The notes: a model not told the origin generated them from the letters alone. A stretch of DNA of 46,291 bases from Paraburkholderia sp. NMBU_R16 (GCF_013282575.1 NZ_JAAAYE010000045.1:1-46291), one strand, 5' to 3'; positions 26,518 to 36,921 are shown, counted from the first letter of the stretch. Made by a program: numbers and translations.

Positions 26518-26552
26518 TTGTCCACGTAGATATCCCCATCGTCTGTGGACAA
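26518..26552. promoter_or_regulatory. Pair of inverted DnaA-box-like sites before parE
   Basis: TTGTCCACG at 26518-26526 and TGTGGACAA at 26544-26552 (the reverse of TTGTCCACA) face each other 17 bases apart, ending 25 bases before the parE ATG. Each differs by one or two bases from the DnaA box TTATCCACA. They overlap the likely parE leader. Confidence 0.35.
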
Positions 26553-26577
26553 CGATGACGAGTTCCAACACGAAACG

Positions 26578-28563
26578 ATGTCCACGAAAAAGCCAAGCAC
26601 CGCATACAGCGAGGCGTCGATCAAGGTGCTCAAGGGTCTCGAGCCGGTCAAGCAACGGCCCGGCATGTACACCCGCACCGAAAATCCGCTGCACATCATC
26701 CAGGAAGTCATCGATAACGCGTCGGACGAAGCGCTCGGCGGCTTCGGCCGGCAGATCACCGTGACGCTGCATGCCGATCACTCGGTCTCCGTCGACGACG
26801 ACGGGCGCGGCATCCCCTTCGGGATGCATCCGGATGAAGGCGTACCCGTCGTGGAGATCGTCTTCACGCGCCTGCATGCGGGCGGCAAGTTCGACAAGGC
26901 GGCGGGCGGCGCCTATACGTTCTCGGGCGGGCTGCACGGCGTCGGCGTCTCGGTGACGAACGCGCTTTCCTCGCGGCTCGATGTGACGGTGTGGCGCGAC
27001 GGCAAGGTGGCCGAAATCGGCTTCGCGCACGGCGATGTCGCGCGACCGCTGCAGGTGCGCGCGCCCGAGAAGAACGGCAAGCGCACCGGCACGCGCGTGA
27101 CGGCGCTGCCCGATCCGAAATATTTCGATTCCTCGAATATCCCGCTTGGGGAGCTTCAGCGGCTCTTGCGCTCGAAAGCGGTGCTGCTGCCGGGTGTCGA
27201 AGTTACGCTCGTCAACGAAAAGACGGGTGAGCGGCAGAGTTGGAAATACGACGACGGGCTGCGCGGTTACCTGCTCGAGGGTATGGCGGGCAGCGAGTTG
27301 CTCGTGCCGCTTTTCGAAGGCGAGCGTTATGCCGACAGCGCCCGCATGAACGAGGATGCGTTCGCCGAAGGCGAGGGCGCTGCCTGGGTGGTGGCCTGGA
27401 GCGAAGAAGGATCGCTCACGCGCGAGTCGTACGTGAACCTCATTCCGACACCAGCGGGCGGCACGCACGAGTCCGGCCTGCGCGACGGGCTGTTCCAGGC
27501 CGTCAAGAGCTTCGTCGAACTGCACAACCTCCAGCCGAAAGGCGTGAAGCTGCTGGCGGAAGATGTCTTCGCGCGAGTCTCGTTCGTGTTGTCCGCCAAA
27601 GTGCTCGATCCGCAGTTCCAAGGGCAGATCAAGGAGCGCCTCAATAGCCGCGACGCTGTGAAGCTCGTATCGACGTTCGTCAAACCGGCGCTCGAGCTAT
27701 GGCTCAACCATCACGTCGAGCACGGCAAAAAGCTCGCCGAACTCGTGATCAAACAGGCTCAGGCTCGCACGCGGGCGGGCCAGAAGATCGAAAAGCGCAA
27801 GAGCTCCGGCGTGGCCGTGCTGCCGGGCAAGCTGACGGATTGCGAATCGACCGACATCTCACGCAACGAACTCTTTCTCGTGGAGGGCGATTCGGCGGGC
27901 GGCTCGGCCAAGATGGGCCGCGACAAGGAGTATCAGGCCATCCTGCCGTTGCGCGGCAAAGTGCTCAATACGTGGGAAACGGAGCGCGACCGGCTTTTTG
28001 CCAACAATGAGGTGCATGACATCTCGGTGGCCATCGGCGTCGATCCGCACAATCCTGACGACAAGGTCGACCTGTCGAATCTTCGCTACGGCAAGATCTG
28101 CGTCCTTTCGGACGCGGACGTCGACGGCGCCCACATCCAGGTGTTGTTGCTGACGCTTTTCTTCAAGCACTTTCCGCAGCTCATCGAGCGTGGCCATATC
28201 TATGTGGCGCGTCCGCCGCTCTTTCGCGTCGACGCACCCGCGCGCGGCAAGAAGCCCGCTCAGAAACTCTATGCGCTCGACGAGGGCGAGCTGGAAGCGA
28301 TCCTCGACAAGCTGCGCAAGGACGGTGTGCGCGAATCGCAGTGGTCGATCAGCCGCTTCAAGGGGCTTGGCGAAATGAGCGCGGAGCAGCTCTGGGATAC
28401 GACGATGAACCCGGACACGCGGCGCCTGATGCCTGTCGCACTGGGCGAGCTCGACTATGACAGCACGGTTTCGCGCATGACGATGCTGATGGGCAAGGGC
28501 GAGGCGGCCGCGCGTCGCAGCTGGCTCGAAGAGAAGGGTAACGAAGTCGAGGCGGACATCTGA
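26578..28563 (+). CDS. parE: DNA topoisomerase IV subunit B
   Basis: 661 residues from the ATG at 26578 (MSTKKPSTAYSEASIKVLKGLEPV). The GHKL ATPase comes first: QEVIDNASDEALGG with the Bergerat Glu/Asn, DDDGRGIP, and the GLHGVGVSVTNALS lid. The TOPRIM domain holds LVEGDSAGGSAKMGRD, RGKVLNTWE and DADVDGAHI for Mg2+ binding. The C-terminus has FKGLGEMSAEQLWDTTMNP. Length about 660 and absence of the long GyrB insert separate it from gyrB. parC follows 64 bases later. It decatenates daughter chromosomes as ParC2ParE2. Confidence 0.95.
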   Translation: MSTKKPSTAYSEASIKVLKGLEPVKQRPGMYTRTENPLHIIQEVIDNASDEALGGFGRQITVTLHADHSVSVDDDGRGIPFGMHPDEGVPVVEIVFTRLHAGGKFDKAAGGAYTFSGGLHGVGVSVTNALSSRLDVTVWRDGKVAEIGFAHGDVARPLQVRAPEKNGKRTGTRVTALPDPKYFDSSNIPLGELQRLLRSKAVLLPGVEVTLVNEKTGERQSWKYDDGLRGYLLEGMAGSELLVPLFEGERYADSARMNEDAFAEGEGAAWVVAWSEEGSLTRESYVNLIPTPAGGTHESGLRDGLFQAVKSFVELHNLQPKGVKLLAEDVFARVSFVLSAKVLDPQFQGQIKERLNSRDAVKLVSTFVKPALELWLNHHVEHGKKLAELVIKQAQARTRAGQKIEKRKSSGVAVLPGKLTDCESTDISRNELFLVEGDSAGGSAKMGRDKEYQAILPLRGKVLNTWETERDRLFANNEVHDISVAIGVDPHNPDDKVDLSNLRYGKICVLSDADVDGAHIQVLLLTLFFKHFPQLIERGHIYVARPPLFRVDAPARGKKPAQKLYALDEGELEAILDKLRKDGVRESQWSISRFKGLGEMSAEQLWDTTMNPDTRRLMPVALGELDYDSTVSRMTMLMGKGEAAARRSWLEEKGNEVEADI

Positions 28564-28627
28564 ATCGCTTTGCGCTGCGCAGCTCGATCGCATCCCGCTC
28601 GAACTCTGAATACGGACACCATTTTCG

Positions 28628-30946
28628 ATGGCTCAACAAGACGATCTTTTCGCCCCGGCCGTTGTGCCGCCAGACGGCGAATCCCTGACGCTCGGCCATT
28701 ATGCCGAGCGCGCCTACCTCGATTACGCGGTGAGCGTCGTCAAGGGGCGTGCCTTGCCCGACGTGTGCGATGGCCAAAAGCCCGTACAGCGGCGCATCCT
28801 TTACGCGATGAACGAGATGGGCCTCGCCGCCGATGCGAAGCCCGTGAAGTCGGCGCGCGTCGTCGGCGATGTGCTCGGCAAGTACCACCCGCACGGCGAC
28901 CAGTCGGCATATGACGCGCTCGTCCGTCTTGCCCAGGATTTCTCGATGCGCTACCCGCTCATCGACGGTCAGGGCAACTTCGGCTCGCGCGACGGCGACG
29001 GCGCGGCGGCGATGCGTTACACCGAAGCACGCCTGACACCGATCGCACGGCTTTTGCTCGATGAGATCGACGAAGGTACCGTCGATTTCATGCCGAACTA
29101 CGACGGCTCGTTTCAGGAGCCCAAAATCCTGCCGGCGCGGCTGCCGTTCCTGCTGCTCAACGGCGCATCCGGGATTGCGGTCGGTCTTGCCACGGAAATT
29201 CCGTCGCATAACCTGCGCGAGGTGGCGGCAGCGGCTGTGGCGATGATTCGGCGTCCCAACATTTCGCACGCCGAACTGATGGAGTTCGTGCCGGGTCCGG
29301 ATTTTCCCGGCGGCGGACAAATCATCTCGAGCGATGCAGAAATCGCGGTTGCCTATGAAGCGGGTCGCGGCAGCCTGAAAGTCAGGGCGCGCTGGAAAAT
29401 CGAAGAGCTTGCGCGCGGGCAATGGCAGCTCGTGGTCACCGAACTGCCGCCGAATACATCGGGACAGAAAGTGCTCGAGGAAATCGAGGAGCTCACCAAT
29501 CCCAAGGTGAAGCTGGGCAAGAAGACCCTCACGCCCGAGCAATTGCAAACGAAGCAGACGCTGCTCGCCCTGGTCGACGCCGTGCGCGACGAATCGGGCA
29601 AGGACGCGCCCGTGCGGCTCGTGTTCGAACCGAAGACGAGCCGCATCGATCAGACGGAGTTCATCCATTCGCTACTCGCTCATACGAGCCTCGAATCGAA
29701 TGCGCCGCTCAACCTCGTGATGATCGGCGCGGACGGCCGTCCGCGCCAAAAGGGGCTGCTCGACATTCTGCGCGAGTGGGTCGCTTTCCGGTTCGCCACG
29801 GTCACACGCCGCACGCGGCACCGCTTGGCCAAAGTCGACGATCGTATTCATATCCTCCAAGGGCGGATGATCGTCTTCCTCAACATCGACGAGGTGATTC
29901 GCATCATTCGCGAGGCAGATGAGCCGAAGCAGGCACTCATCGCTGCGTTCGGTCTTTCCGAGCGGCAGGCTGACGATATCCTCGAGATTCGGCTGCGGCA
30001 GCTCGCACGGCTCGAGAAGATCAAGATCGAAAAAGAGCTCGAGGCGCTGCGCGACGAGAAGGCGAAGCTCGAAGAACTGCTCGCCAACGAATCGTCGATG
30101 AAGCGGCAGATCATCAAGGAAATCGAGGCCGACGCGAAGCAGTACGGCGACGAGCGCCGCACGCTGATCCAGCAGGAAAAGCGCGCGACGTTCGAGGCAC
30201 GCGTCGTCGACGAACCGGTCACGGTCGTGGTCTCGCAACGCGGCTGGGTGCGCGCGCTGAAAGGCCACGGGCTCGACCCCGCAGGCTTCTCGTTCAAGGA
30301 CGGCGACGGCCTGTACGCCGCCTTCCAATGCCGCACGCCGGACATGTTGATCGCCTGGGGCAGCTCGGGCCGCGTCTATTCGGTGGCCGTCGCGATGCTG
30401 CCGGGTGGGCGTGGCGACGGCGTGCCCGTCACTTCGCTGATCGAACTGGAAGCGGGCACGCGGCTGTTGCATTACTACGCCGCGAATCCGGAGCAGGCGC
30501 TGTTGCTCGCATCGAGCAACGGATTCGGTTTCGTTGCCAAGGTGGGCGATATGGTCAGCCGCCAAAAGGCGGGCAAGTCGTTCATGACGATCGACGCGGG
30601 TGCGGTGCCGCTCGCGCCGATGCCGGTGCTGCCCGATGCGCATCAAGTCGCCTGTCTTTCGAGCGCGGGAAGGTTGCTCGTTTTTCCTTTCGACGAGATG
30701 AAGACCCTCTCGGGCGGCGGACGAGGCGTCACGCTCATGATGCTCGACGACAACGAAACTCTCGTGCAGGCACTGGCGATCGCGGCGGCCGGTGTCGTGC
30801 TCATCGGCACGGGGCGCGGCGGCAAACCGGTCGAGGAGATTCTGGCCGGTGGGTCGCTTGCGCCGCATGTCGGCAAACGCGCCCGGCGCGGTCGCGCGCC
30901 CGATACGCGGACGAAGGTGAGTGCGTTGCGTCCGGCCCTCGCCTGA
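28628..30946 (+). CDS. parC: DNA topoisomerase IV subunit A
   Basis: 772 residues. The breakage-reunion domain has [42 protein letters not shown] and [11 protein letters not shown] with the catalytic Tyr. In the quinolone-determining region the residues equivalent to E. coli Ser80 and Glu84 are Gln and Asp; I believe this is usual for the lineage and not an acquired mutation. A coiled-coil stretch (about 455-515) is followed by a reduced beta-pinwheel with few GyrA-box-like features, typical of ParC. It is in an operon with parE. Confidence 0.95.
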   Translation: MAQQDDLFAPAVVPPDGESLTLGHYAERAYLDYAVSVVKGRALPDVCDGQKPVQRRILYAMNEMGLAADAKPVKSARVVGDVLGKYHPHGDQSAYDALVRLAQDFSMRYPLIDGQGNFGSRDGDGAAAMRYTEARLTPIARLLLDEIDEGTVDFMPNYDGSFQEPKILPARLPFLLLNGASGIAVGLATEIPSHNLREVAAAAVAMIRRPNISHAELMEFVPGPDFPGGGQIISSDAEIAVAYEAGRGSLKVRARWKIEELARGQWQLVVTELPPNTSGQKVLEEIEELTNPKVKLGKKTLTPEQLQTKQTLLALVDAVRDESGKDAPVRLVFEPKTSRIDQTEFIHSLLAHTSLESNAPLNLVMIGADGRPRQKGLLDILREWVAFRFATVTRRTRHRLAKVDDRIHILQGRMIVFLNIDEVIRIIREADEPKQALIAAFGLSERQADDILEIRLRQLARLEKIKIEKELEALRDEKAKLEELLANESSMKRQIIKEIEADAKQYGDERRTLIQQEKRATFEARVVDEPVTVVVSQRGWVRALKGHGLDPAGFSFKDGDGLYAAFQCRTPDMLIAWGSSGRVYSVAVAMLPGGRGDGVPVTSLIELEAGTRLLHYYAANPEQALLLASSNGFGFVAKVGDMVSRQKAGKSFMTIDAGAVPLAPMPVLPDAHQVACLSSAGRLLVFPFDEMKTLSGGGRGVTLMMLDDNETLVQALAIAAAGVVLIGTGRGGKPVEEILAGGSLAPHVGKRARRGRAPDTRTKVSALRPALA

Positions 30947-31013
30947 CGAGATGACACTTCAGCCTGTGCGACCGGCAAACGGTTCGGGCTGCTAACTTTG
31001 GGAGAATGGTGTC

Positions 31014-31472
31014 ATGTCGATTGCCATGGACGTTGCGTTGTTCCTGCATTTGACGGCCGTGGCGGTGTGGATCGGGGGGATGGTATTCGCGCAGTTTTGC
31101 CTGCGCCCGTCGCTCTCGGACATATCGCCGCAACTGCGCCTGCCGCTGATCGGGGCCGTGTTCGGGCGGTTTCTCGACTGGGTCGGCGTGGCCGTGCTGT
31201 TGATTCTGATTTCGGGTGGCTTCCTGCTCGTCAGGTTCGGTGGAGGTAAGGCGCCATGGCCGCTGCATGCAATGGCCGCGCTCGGCGTCGTCATGATGTT
31301 GATCTTCGGGCATTTGCGCTTTGCCGTTTTCCCTCGCATCGTGCGCGCGGTACAAGCGCAAAAGTGGCCGGACGGCGCGCGGGCCGTCGAGATCATGCGG
31401 CGTCTCGTACTCGCCAATCTCGTGCTGGGGATCGTGACGATCGCTATCGCTGTCTACTCGCGCGGTTTCTGA
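31014..31472 (+). CDS. CopD-like membrane protein
   Basis: 152 residues, four predicted helices. The start MDVALFLHLTAVAVWIGGMVFAQFCLRP has the His and WxGG pattern of the CopD/YcnJ domain, and FGHLRFAVFPRI and the final helix resemble the short CopD-family inner-membrane proteins. A second ATG at 31026 is in frame; GGGAG precedes the first. Long CopD is tied to copper import, but short members like this lack proof of that role. It stands alone after parC and tail-to-tail with chrA. Confidence 0.75.
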   Translation: MSIAMDVALFLHLTAVAVWIGGMVFAQFCLRPSLSDISPQLRLPLIGAVFGRFLDWVGVAVLLILISGGFLLVRFGGGKAPWPLHAMAALGVVMMLIFGHLRFAVFPRIVRAVQAQKWPDGARAVEIMRRLVLANLVLGIVTIAIAVYSRGF

Positions 31473-31511
31473 TCGCAGTAACGAGCGTAGAGGGCGGGTT
31501 GTCCATACGCT

Positions 31512-32780
31512 TCATCGATGCGCGACGAACATCGCGATGGCGTAGGTCAGTGCCACCATCGCATAGACGGCGTACACCGGCAGCTTGAGGCGCCCGAGGC
31601 ACACGAAAGCGAAGACTGCCGTGCCGACATAGGAAAACCGAAGCGGCACATGCTCCGAGAGGTGCACGACCGCCACGATGAGAAAGGAAGTAGCGGCAGC
31701 ACGCAGCACGCGCATGCCGTGCTCGAAGCGAGCATGCATCTCGAGCCGTTGCAGATGACGCCTGGCCAATATGATCAGGAGCCCTGACGGTACAAAAAAG
31801 GCGACCGTCGCCGCGACGGCACCGATGCCGCCGTACGTGAGATAGCCCAGAAACGGAATGACGTTGAGCAGCGGCCCGGGTGAGACCGGCGAGAGCGCGA
31901 ACGCCAGCGTGAAGTCGCGCATCGTCACGCCGAGCGGCGGTGCGACGAACAGCGTTTTCAGCACCGGCAGCGCGGAAAAACCGCCGCCGAAAAGTGTCAT
32001 TGCGGCGCCTGCGAGCCGCGGCCAGAGCAGCGCGAGCTGGTATTGCGGCGACAACGACAGCGGTAGCGCGAAGAGGACGACCAGAGACACCAGGATGGGG
32101 ACCAGAATCTTGTCGCTGCGGTCGAACGAAATGACGAGGCGTTCGCCGCGGGTCGGACTTTGGATCCAGCCCGCCATGAAGGCGACTGCGAGCAACAGCA
32201 CGAATGCGCTCGCCCGCTGCGTCAGCAGCAAAATGGCGCACGCTCCAGCGGCCGCGAGCCATTGCAGCCGCGTATGGACGACCGCGCGCACCTGCCGGTA
32301 CCAGGTAATGGCGATGAGGCTGCCGAGCACGACGGCGAAATGGTCGATCAGCTCCGGCGACGCCATCGAGCGGATGAACGGCGAATCGTAGAAGATCGCG
32401 AATGCCGTCATCGTGCAGAAGAACGGCAGCACCGCCGCGATGCCAGCCACCCAGGCACCGGCAGCCCCACGCAGCGCATGGCCGACTTGCACGGCTACGT
32501 TGCAGCCGACGGCACCGGGGACCATCCAGGAGAGCGCGATGAGATCGGAAAAAGCGAGTCGCGTGAAGCGCCGCTCGCGTTCGACGTAATAGAGTTCGAG
32601 TTGCGCCATGAGCGCAAGACCACCCCAGGAAAGCGCCGAGAGCACGAGGACGACTCGAAAGAGCGTCCAGAGCGGCTCGCGCGCGGCTGGCGGCGCATCG
32701 GTCGCTCGTCTGTCGCCGGGCTGGGTTGCCGCCGGCGGCGTATTCGGCGTAGATCTCGCTTTCGTCGGTACGTCGGTCAT
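31512..32780 (-). CDS. ChrA-family chromate/anion transporter
   Basis: A 422-residue membrane protein with two homologous halves, as in long-chain CHR proteins. First half: LSWGGLALMAQLELYYVERERRF, then LSWMVPGAVGCNVAVQVGHALRGAAGAW. Second half: FGGGFSALPVLKTLFV, then FALSPVSPGPLLNVIPFLGYLTYGGIGAV. The canonical PGP of the family is seen in the second half and is replaced by PGA in the first. About 40 hydrophilic residues precede the first helix. Members export chromate; whether this one does is not certain, since many CHR paralogs act on other anions. Confidence 0.8.
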   Translation of the reverse strand: MTDVPTKARSTPNTPPAATQPGDRRATDAPPAAREPLWTLFRVVLVLSALSWGGLALMAQLELYYVERERRFTRLAFSDLIALSWMVPGAVGCNVAVQVGHALRGAAGAWVAGIAAVLPFFCTMTAFAIFYDSPFIRSMASPELIDHFAVVLGSLIAITWYRQVRAVVHTRLQWLAAAGACAILLLTQRASAFVLLLAVAFMAGWIQSPTRGERLVISFDRSDKILVPILVSLVVLFALPLSLSPQYQLALLWPRLAGAAMTLFGGGFSALPVLKTLFVAPPLGVTMRDFTLAFALSPVSPGPLLNVIPFLGYLTYGGIGAVAATVAFFVPSGLLIILARRHLQRLEMHARFEHGMRVLRAAATSFLIVAVVHLSEHVPLRFSYVGTAVFAFVCLGRLKLPVYAVYAMVALTYAIAMFVAHR

Positions 32781-32836
32781 GGGCGCAGCCCCGCGGGGCG
32801 CGGCTAGGGTCTGTTTATATTATCGGGCATCGCTCA

Positions 32837-35200
32837 TCAGGCGGATTGTCCGCTCGTGCTCGTGCTGGGTGCTATACGGCCGGGACTGCCGACGACCTCA
32901 CGCATGCCGCACACGCCGAAGCGTTCCAGCAGCGCCGGGATCCCGTCCACCGGCACCGGGCGTGAGAACAGAAAACCTTGTGCCTGGATGTTGCCGAGTG
33001 CCGAAAGCCAGGCGATCTGCTCTTCCGTTTCAGTGCCTTCGACGACGACCGTGAGACCGAGCGAGCGCGCGAGATTGACGATCGCCGATACCATCACGCA
33101 AACGCTCCGGTCGACCGGGATGGCTTGCACGAACGAACGATCGACCTTGAGGGTATCGACCGAGAAGCGATTCAGATAGGAAAGCGAGGAGTAACCGGTG
33201 CCGAAATCGTCGAGGGCGATACTGACGCCGAGCCGTTTTTTCAGCGCCGCGATCTTCTCCGAGACGAGATCCGGATACTCCATCATGGCTGTCTCGGTAA
33301 TTTCCAGTTCGAGCCGCTGCGCCGCGATGCCGGTTTCCTCGATCGCGCGGGCGATGGTTTCGTAGAGGTCGCCGCGCCAGAACTGGACAGCCGAAATATT
33401 GACGGCGAGAGAGAGCGTTTCGTAGCCCTGGTTTTGCCAGATCGCCAGTTGTTTGCAGGCTTCCTGGATCACGAAGTCGCCGATCGGCACGATGAGGCCG
33501 GTGGATTCGGCGACCGGAATGAACTCGCTCGCGGCGATGACGCCCTGTTGCGGGTGATTCCAGCGCACGAGGGCTTCGAACCCTGTGATGCAGCGGCGCG
33601 CGAGATCGATTTTCGGCTGATAGACCAGAAACAGCTGCCGTTCGGTCAGCGCGACGCGCAGCTGCTGCTCCCACTGCATCAGGTGATCGGCACGATGCGA
33701 GAGATGCGGCGCATAGAACTGATAGCAGTTCTTGCCGGCGTCTTTGGCGCTATACATGGCAAGATCGGCTTTCTTGAGCAGGTCGATCTCGCTTTCGCTG
33801 CCCACCGAGAAAAGCGCGATGCCGATACTTGCGTGAAGCACGAACGACGTGCCGCGCACATCGAACGGCTGCTCGAACACTTCGCGCATCGTTTCGGCCA
33901 GTTGTGTCGCTTGCCGCTCGACGTCGCCGCCTTTGACGATCACGACGAACTCGTCTCCGCCGATGCGCGAGAGCACGCCCGTGGCGCCAACGGTATCGGC
34001 CAAGCGGGCCGCGGTCATCTGCAACACGATGTCGCCGGCATTGTGGCCGAGCGTGTCGTTGACCGTCTTGAAGTTATCGAGATCGATGAAGAGGATGGCC
34101 AGGCGGCCGACGTTGCTCGGATCGCTCACATCCTGGCGCAGGCTTTGAAGCGTGGCGTAGCGGTTGCGCAGGCCCGTCAGCAAATCGTATTCGACGAGAT
34201 GGGTCATCTCGCGTTCGCGCCCGAGCAATTTGCCGATGAGCCCTGTTGCCACCGCGAAAAAACCGAGCATCGCAAGCGAGATGAAACCCGCCATCAGCAG
34301 ATAGACGTTGCGCGTATGGTTGTAGTCCGCGAACTCCTCGGCCTCGGACAGCCCGACGAGCACGCCCATCGGATAGCCGTCGATATGCCGGTACGACACA
34401 ATGCGCTTCACGCGGTCGATCGGATCGATCTGCGTCCCCGAGACGTGTTCTGAAATCGGGTAGACGCCGCTCGCCGAAAACGTTCCCGGCGCACTCGTGT
34501 TCGAACCGGTGCGACGCGCCAGCACCGCACCGCTATCGGCGATCACGGCAATGACACCATCTTTGCCGATGGCGGCGTTGTTATAGAAATCGCTCGTGAA
34601 ATAGCCGGGGTTTTCGGACACCACGACCACGCCCGCGAACGAGCCGTCGGGGTGATTGAGGCGCCGCGTCATTTGCAGCGTCCACTGATGCGACACGCGG
34701 CCCAGCACCGGTGTGCTGATATAGAGTTGATCGTCGTTCTCGTGCTCGTGCACCTTGAAGTGCTCGCGATCGGACAGGTCGATCGGCACCGGATTGGCTT
34801 CCGCCGTCGAGGCGACGAGCAGACCGTGCTCGTTGATGATCGCGACCTGCACGAGCGTGTCGCTCTGAACGACACCTTTTTCCACAGTGCTGCGCAACTC
34901 GAAGCGATCGGGATTTTTTTCGAACTCGTACTTGACGAATCGGGTGATCTGGTCGACTTGGTGGATGGCCTTGATCGTATGCTGTTCGAGTGCGGCGGAC
35001 AGGATGGCCGCCGACGCCGCCGCTTCACGATAGGTCGAATCGCGTTCGACGGACAGGCGAGCAGAAATGACCGTCCAGAGCAAGACGAGCACGAGCAGAC
35101 CCAGCGCCGGAATCGCGATCAGCGCACGCCGCCGCGAGCCGGCCGCATCGCGCCGCGCGCGGGTGTCACGGGCCGAATGGAACCAGGGAAAGTTCATCAC
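32837..35200 (-). CDS. Cache-GGDEF-EAL cyclic-di-GMP enzyme
   Basis: A 787-residue inner-membrane protein. Helix 1 at about residues 26-46, a periplasmic double-Cache-like sensor (about 50-290, ending SYRHIDGYPMGVLVGLSEAE), helix 2 at about 300-325. GGDEF domain with intact GGDEF at 414-418 (SRIGGDEFVV) but no RxxD inhibitory site in front. EAL domain with EAL at 542-544 (GFEALVRWNHP), LEITETAMM, LDDFGTGYSS and KVDRSF. Both catalytic centres look complete, so synthesis and breakdown of c-di-GMP are both possible; the net direction cannot be told. The last 30 residues are outside the EAL fold. Transcribed alone. Confidence 0.92.
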   Translation of the reverse strand: MMNFPWFHSARDTRARRDAAGSRRRALIAIPALGLLVLVLLWTVISARLSVERDSTYREAAASAAILSAALEQHTIKAIHQVDQITRFVKYEFEKNPDRFELRSTVEKGVVQSDTLVQVAIINEHGLLVASTAEANPVPIDLSDREHFKVHEHENDDQLYISTPVLGRVSHQWTLQMTRRLNHPDGSFAGVVVVSENPGYFTSDFYNNAAIGKDGVIAVIADSGAVLARRTGSNTSAPGTFSASGVYPISEHVSGTQIDPIDRVKRIVSYRHIDGYPMGVLVGLSEAEEFADYNHTRNVYLLMAGFISLAMLGFFAVATGLIGKLLGREREMTHLVEYDLLTGLRNRYATLQSLRQDVSDPSNVGRLAILFIDLDNFKTVNDTLGHNAGDIVLQMTAARLADTVGATGVLSRIGGDEFVVIVKGGDVERQATQLAETMREVFEQPFDVRGTSFVLHASIGIALFSVGSESEIDLLKKADLAMYSAKDAGKNCYQFYAPHLSHRADHLMQWEQQLRVALTERQLFLVYQPKIDLARRCITGFEALVRWNHPQQGVIAASEFIPVAESTGLIVPIGDFVIQEACKQLAIWQNQGYETLSLAVNISAVQFWRGDLYETIARAIEETGIAAQRLELEITETAMMEYPDLVSEKIAALKKRLGVSIALDDFGTGYSSLSYLNRFSVDTLKVDRSFVQAIPVDRSVCVMVSAIVNLARSLGLTVVVEGTETEEQIAWLSALGNIQAQGFLFSRPVPVDGIPALLERFGVCGMREVVGSPGRIAPSTSTSGQSA

Positions 35201-35547
35201 TTGCCGTGAAGTCTCGAAGGACTGGAGGCACCGTTTGGCAGGGTCGACAGGTTCATGGTTGGCTGCATGGCGAGCATCGTGCCCCGGGGCTTGGCCGCGG
35301 CGCTGTCAGGTCATCAATGGAAGTCGCACCCTCGTGGGCAGTCGTCAGGAGGATATTACTGAATGGATCAGAATTAGGATAGCGTCCGTTAATCGGGTAA
35401 ACGTTTGACTATCCAGGCATGATTTCCGCAGAGCCTGGCCGAGTGGCTTTGGGTGCGCGCCTGCGGCATTCGGAAGCGGTGAACGGGCGCGCCCACAGGC
35501 TGCGCTGTGGGGCCGGCGGGCAGGCGCCCGCGCTGGGGAGAGGATAG
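35201..35547. other. 347-base intergenic region
   Basis: No gene is supported. It holds the promoter side of the GGDEF-EAL gene (leftward) and the end of the phzF transcript. Near 35355-35410 it is AT-rich. CCAGGC...GCCTGG (35413-35438) is an imperfect, widely spaced dyad without a T-run. Nothing else stands out. Confidence 0.6.
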
Positions 35548-36441
35548 TCAGCGCACTGAAATCGTGCCGTCAACGACCGTCGTCGATGCCCCGCCGATCC
35601 AGGTCTTGCCTCGGGCATCGTCGTAATCGACGAAGACCCGGCCGGCCCGGCCGATCGCGACGCCTTGCCGGACCGTGTAACGGTCGCCCGGCCGCGCATC
35701 GCGCGAAGAGAAGAGGCTTGCCAGACCCGCGTTCGCACTGCCGGTGACGGGATCCTCATAGATCGAAAGCTCGTCGTCCATGACGATGCAGCGCATCTCG
35801 TAAGACGCCGGACCGCCCGCAGGATGCGCTGCATAGAGGGTGAGCCCCTTCATGCCTGCGCGTTGCACGATGTGAGAAAGCGCGGACGGGTCGAGCTTGA
35901 CGGTCACGCAGCGCTCCGGTGAGGTCAATCCGACGGTCAGCCACCGCACGCCATTGTCGACGGCGCTCGGCGGGACGCGAGTGAAATCGATCTCATCCTC
36001 CCCCACGCCGAGTGCTTCCCGCAGCGCCGCGAACTCGGTCTCCGGCAGCGGCGTAATGCGTGCGGGCGGGGCGGCGAAGGCGCGCACGCCCGGCGCCCGA
36101 TCTTCGATTTCGACGAGTCCCACGCCGCACTGCTGCACGAGCCGGCCCGCGGTACGCGCGACGTAGCCGCTTTCCACCAGCGCGTGCGCGGTGCCGAGGG
36201 TGGGGTGGCCGGCGAACGGCAACTCCCCCGCGGGCGTGAAGATCCGTACGTAGTAGTCGGCCGCGGGCTCGGTCGGCTCGAGCAGAAACGTCGTTTCCGA
36301 GAGATTCGTCCATCGGGCGATGGCCAGCATCTCGTCGGCGTCGAGCCCATCGGCATCGAATACGACGGCGAGCGCATTGCCCTTGAAGGGTACGTCCGAA
36401 AAGACGTCGACCTGTTTGAAGCGAACGCGGCGCGCACTCAT
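35548..36441 (-). CDS. PhzF-family isomerase-like protein
   Basis: 297 residues with the two-fold PhzF architecture: FKQVDVFSDVPFKGNALAVVFDADGLDADEMLAIARWTNLSETTFLL (the catalytic Glu of SETTF is present), FTPAGELPFAGHPTLGTAHAL, and in the second half SIYEDPVTGSANAGLASLF and VRQGVAIGRAGRVFV. PhzF isomerises a dihydroanthranilate intermediate in phenazine synthesis, but no other phz genes are here, so the substrate differs. Last in a run of five same-strand genes, 15 bases after ridA. Confidence 0.93.
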   Translation of the reverse strand: MSARRVRFKQVDVFSDVPFKGNALAVVFDADGLDADEMLAIARWTNLSETTFLLEPTEPAADYYVRIFTPAGELPFAGHPTLGTAHALVESGYVARTAGRLVQQCGVGLVEIEDRAPGVRAFAAPPARITPLPETEFAALREALGVGEDEIDFTRVPPSAVDNGVRWLTVGLTSPERCVTVKLDPSALSHIVQRAGMKGLTLYAAHPAGGPASYEMRCIVMDDELSIYEDPVTGSANAGLASLFSSRDARPGDRYTVRQGVAIGRAGRVFVDYDDARGKTWIGGASTTVVDGTISVR

Positions 36442-36456
36442 ACGGCCTCCTTGACG

Positions 36457-36921
36457 TTACGCGAGCTCCGCGACGAGTTCGATTTCGACGCAGGCGCCGG
36501 TCGGGATCTGCGCGACGCCGAATGCCGAACGCGCGTGCTTGCCCGCCTCGCCGAATACTTCGACGAAGAGCTCCGAGGCACCGTTGGTGACGATGTGCTG
36601 TTCCGTGAATTCGAGCGTCGAGTTGACGAGGCTCATCACCTTGACGATGCGCTTGATGCGGTTCAGGTCGCCGAGGTGCGCATGCAGCGTTGCGATCAGA
36701 TCGATGGCGATCGAGCGGGCGGCTGTCTTGCCCTCCTCGGTCGTCATGTTCGCGCCGAGCTTGCCGACCCACGGTTTGCCGTCCTTTTTCGCGATGTGGC
36801 CGGAAAGGTAGACCGTGTTGCCCGTTTGCGCGGCCATGACATAGGCGGCGGCCGGTGCGCCGGCTGTCGGCAATTCGATGTTCAGTGTCTTCAGCGTGTC
36901 GTAGACGTTGTGTTGTGCCAT
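36457..36921 (-). CDS. RidA/YjgF-family protein
   Basis: 154 residues from the ATG at 36921 (MAQHNVYDTLKTLNIELPTAGAPAAAYVMAAQTGNTVYLSGHI). RidA features: VYLSGHIAKKDG, TAARSIAIDLIATLHAHLGDLNRIKRIVKV and GAHARSAFGVAQIPTGACVEIELVAELA-like ending. The catalytic Arg of archetypal RidA sits in the RSAFGVAQIP segment. This longer subfamily (about 150 residues) is the type often beside aminotransferases. RidA proteins hydrolyse reactive enamines/imines made by PLP enzymes, which fits the aminotransferase encoded 58 bases upstream. Confidence 0.9.
   Translation of the reverse strand: MAQHNVYDTLKTLNIELPTAGAPAAAYVMAAQTGNTVYLSGHIAKKDGKPWVGKLGANMTTEEGKTAARSIAIDLIATLHAHLGDLNRIKRIVKVMSLVNSTLEFTEQHIVTNGASELFVEVFGEAGKHARSAFGVAQIPTGACVEIELVAELA

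Noticed and set aside
28880-28930. Quinolone-resistance mutation in parC
   Set aside because: Gln and Asp at the positions of E. coli Ser80 and Glu84 are probably lineage-typical; there is no evidence here for an acquired change.
32978-34453. 491-codon + strand frame opposite the GGDEF-EAL gene
   Set aside because: No recognisable domain; mirrors the real gene on the other strand, whose GGDEF and EAL motifs are intact.
35413-35438. Terminator after phzF
   Set aside because: The CCAGGC/GCCTGG dyad has a 14-base loop and no T-run.
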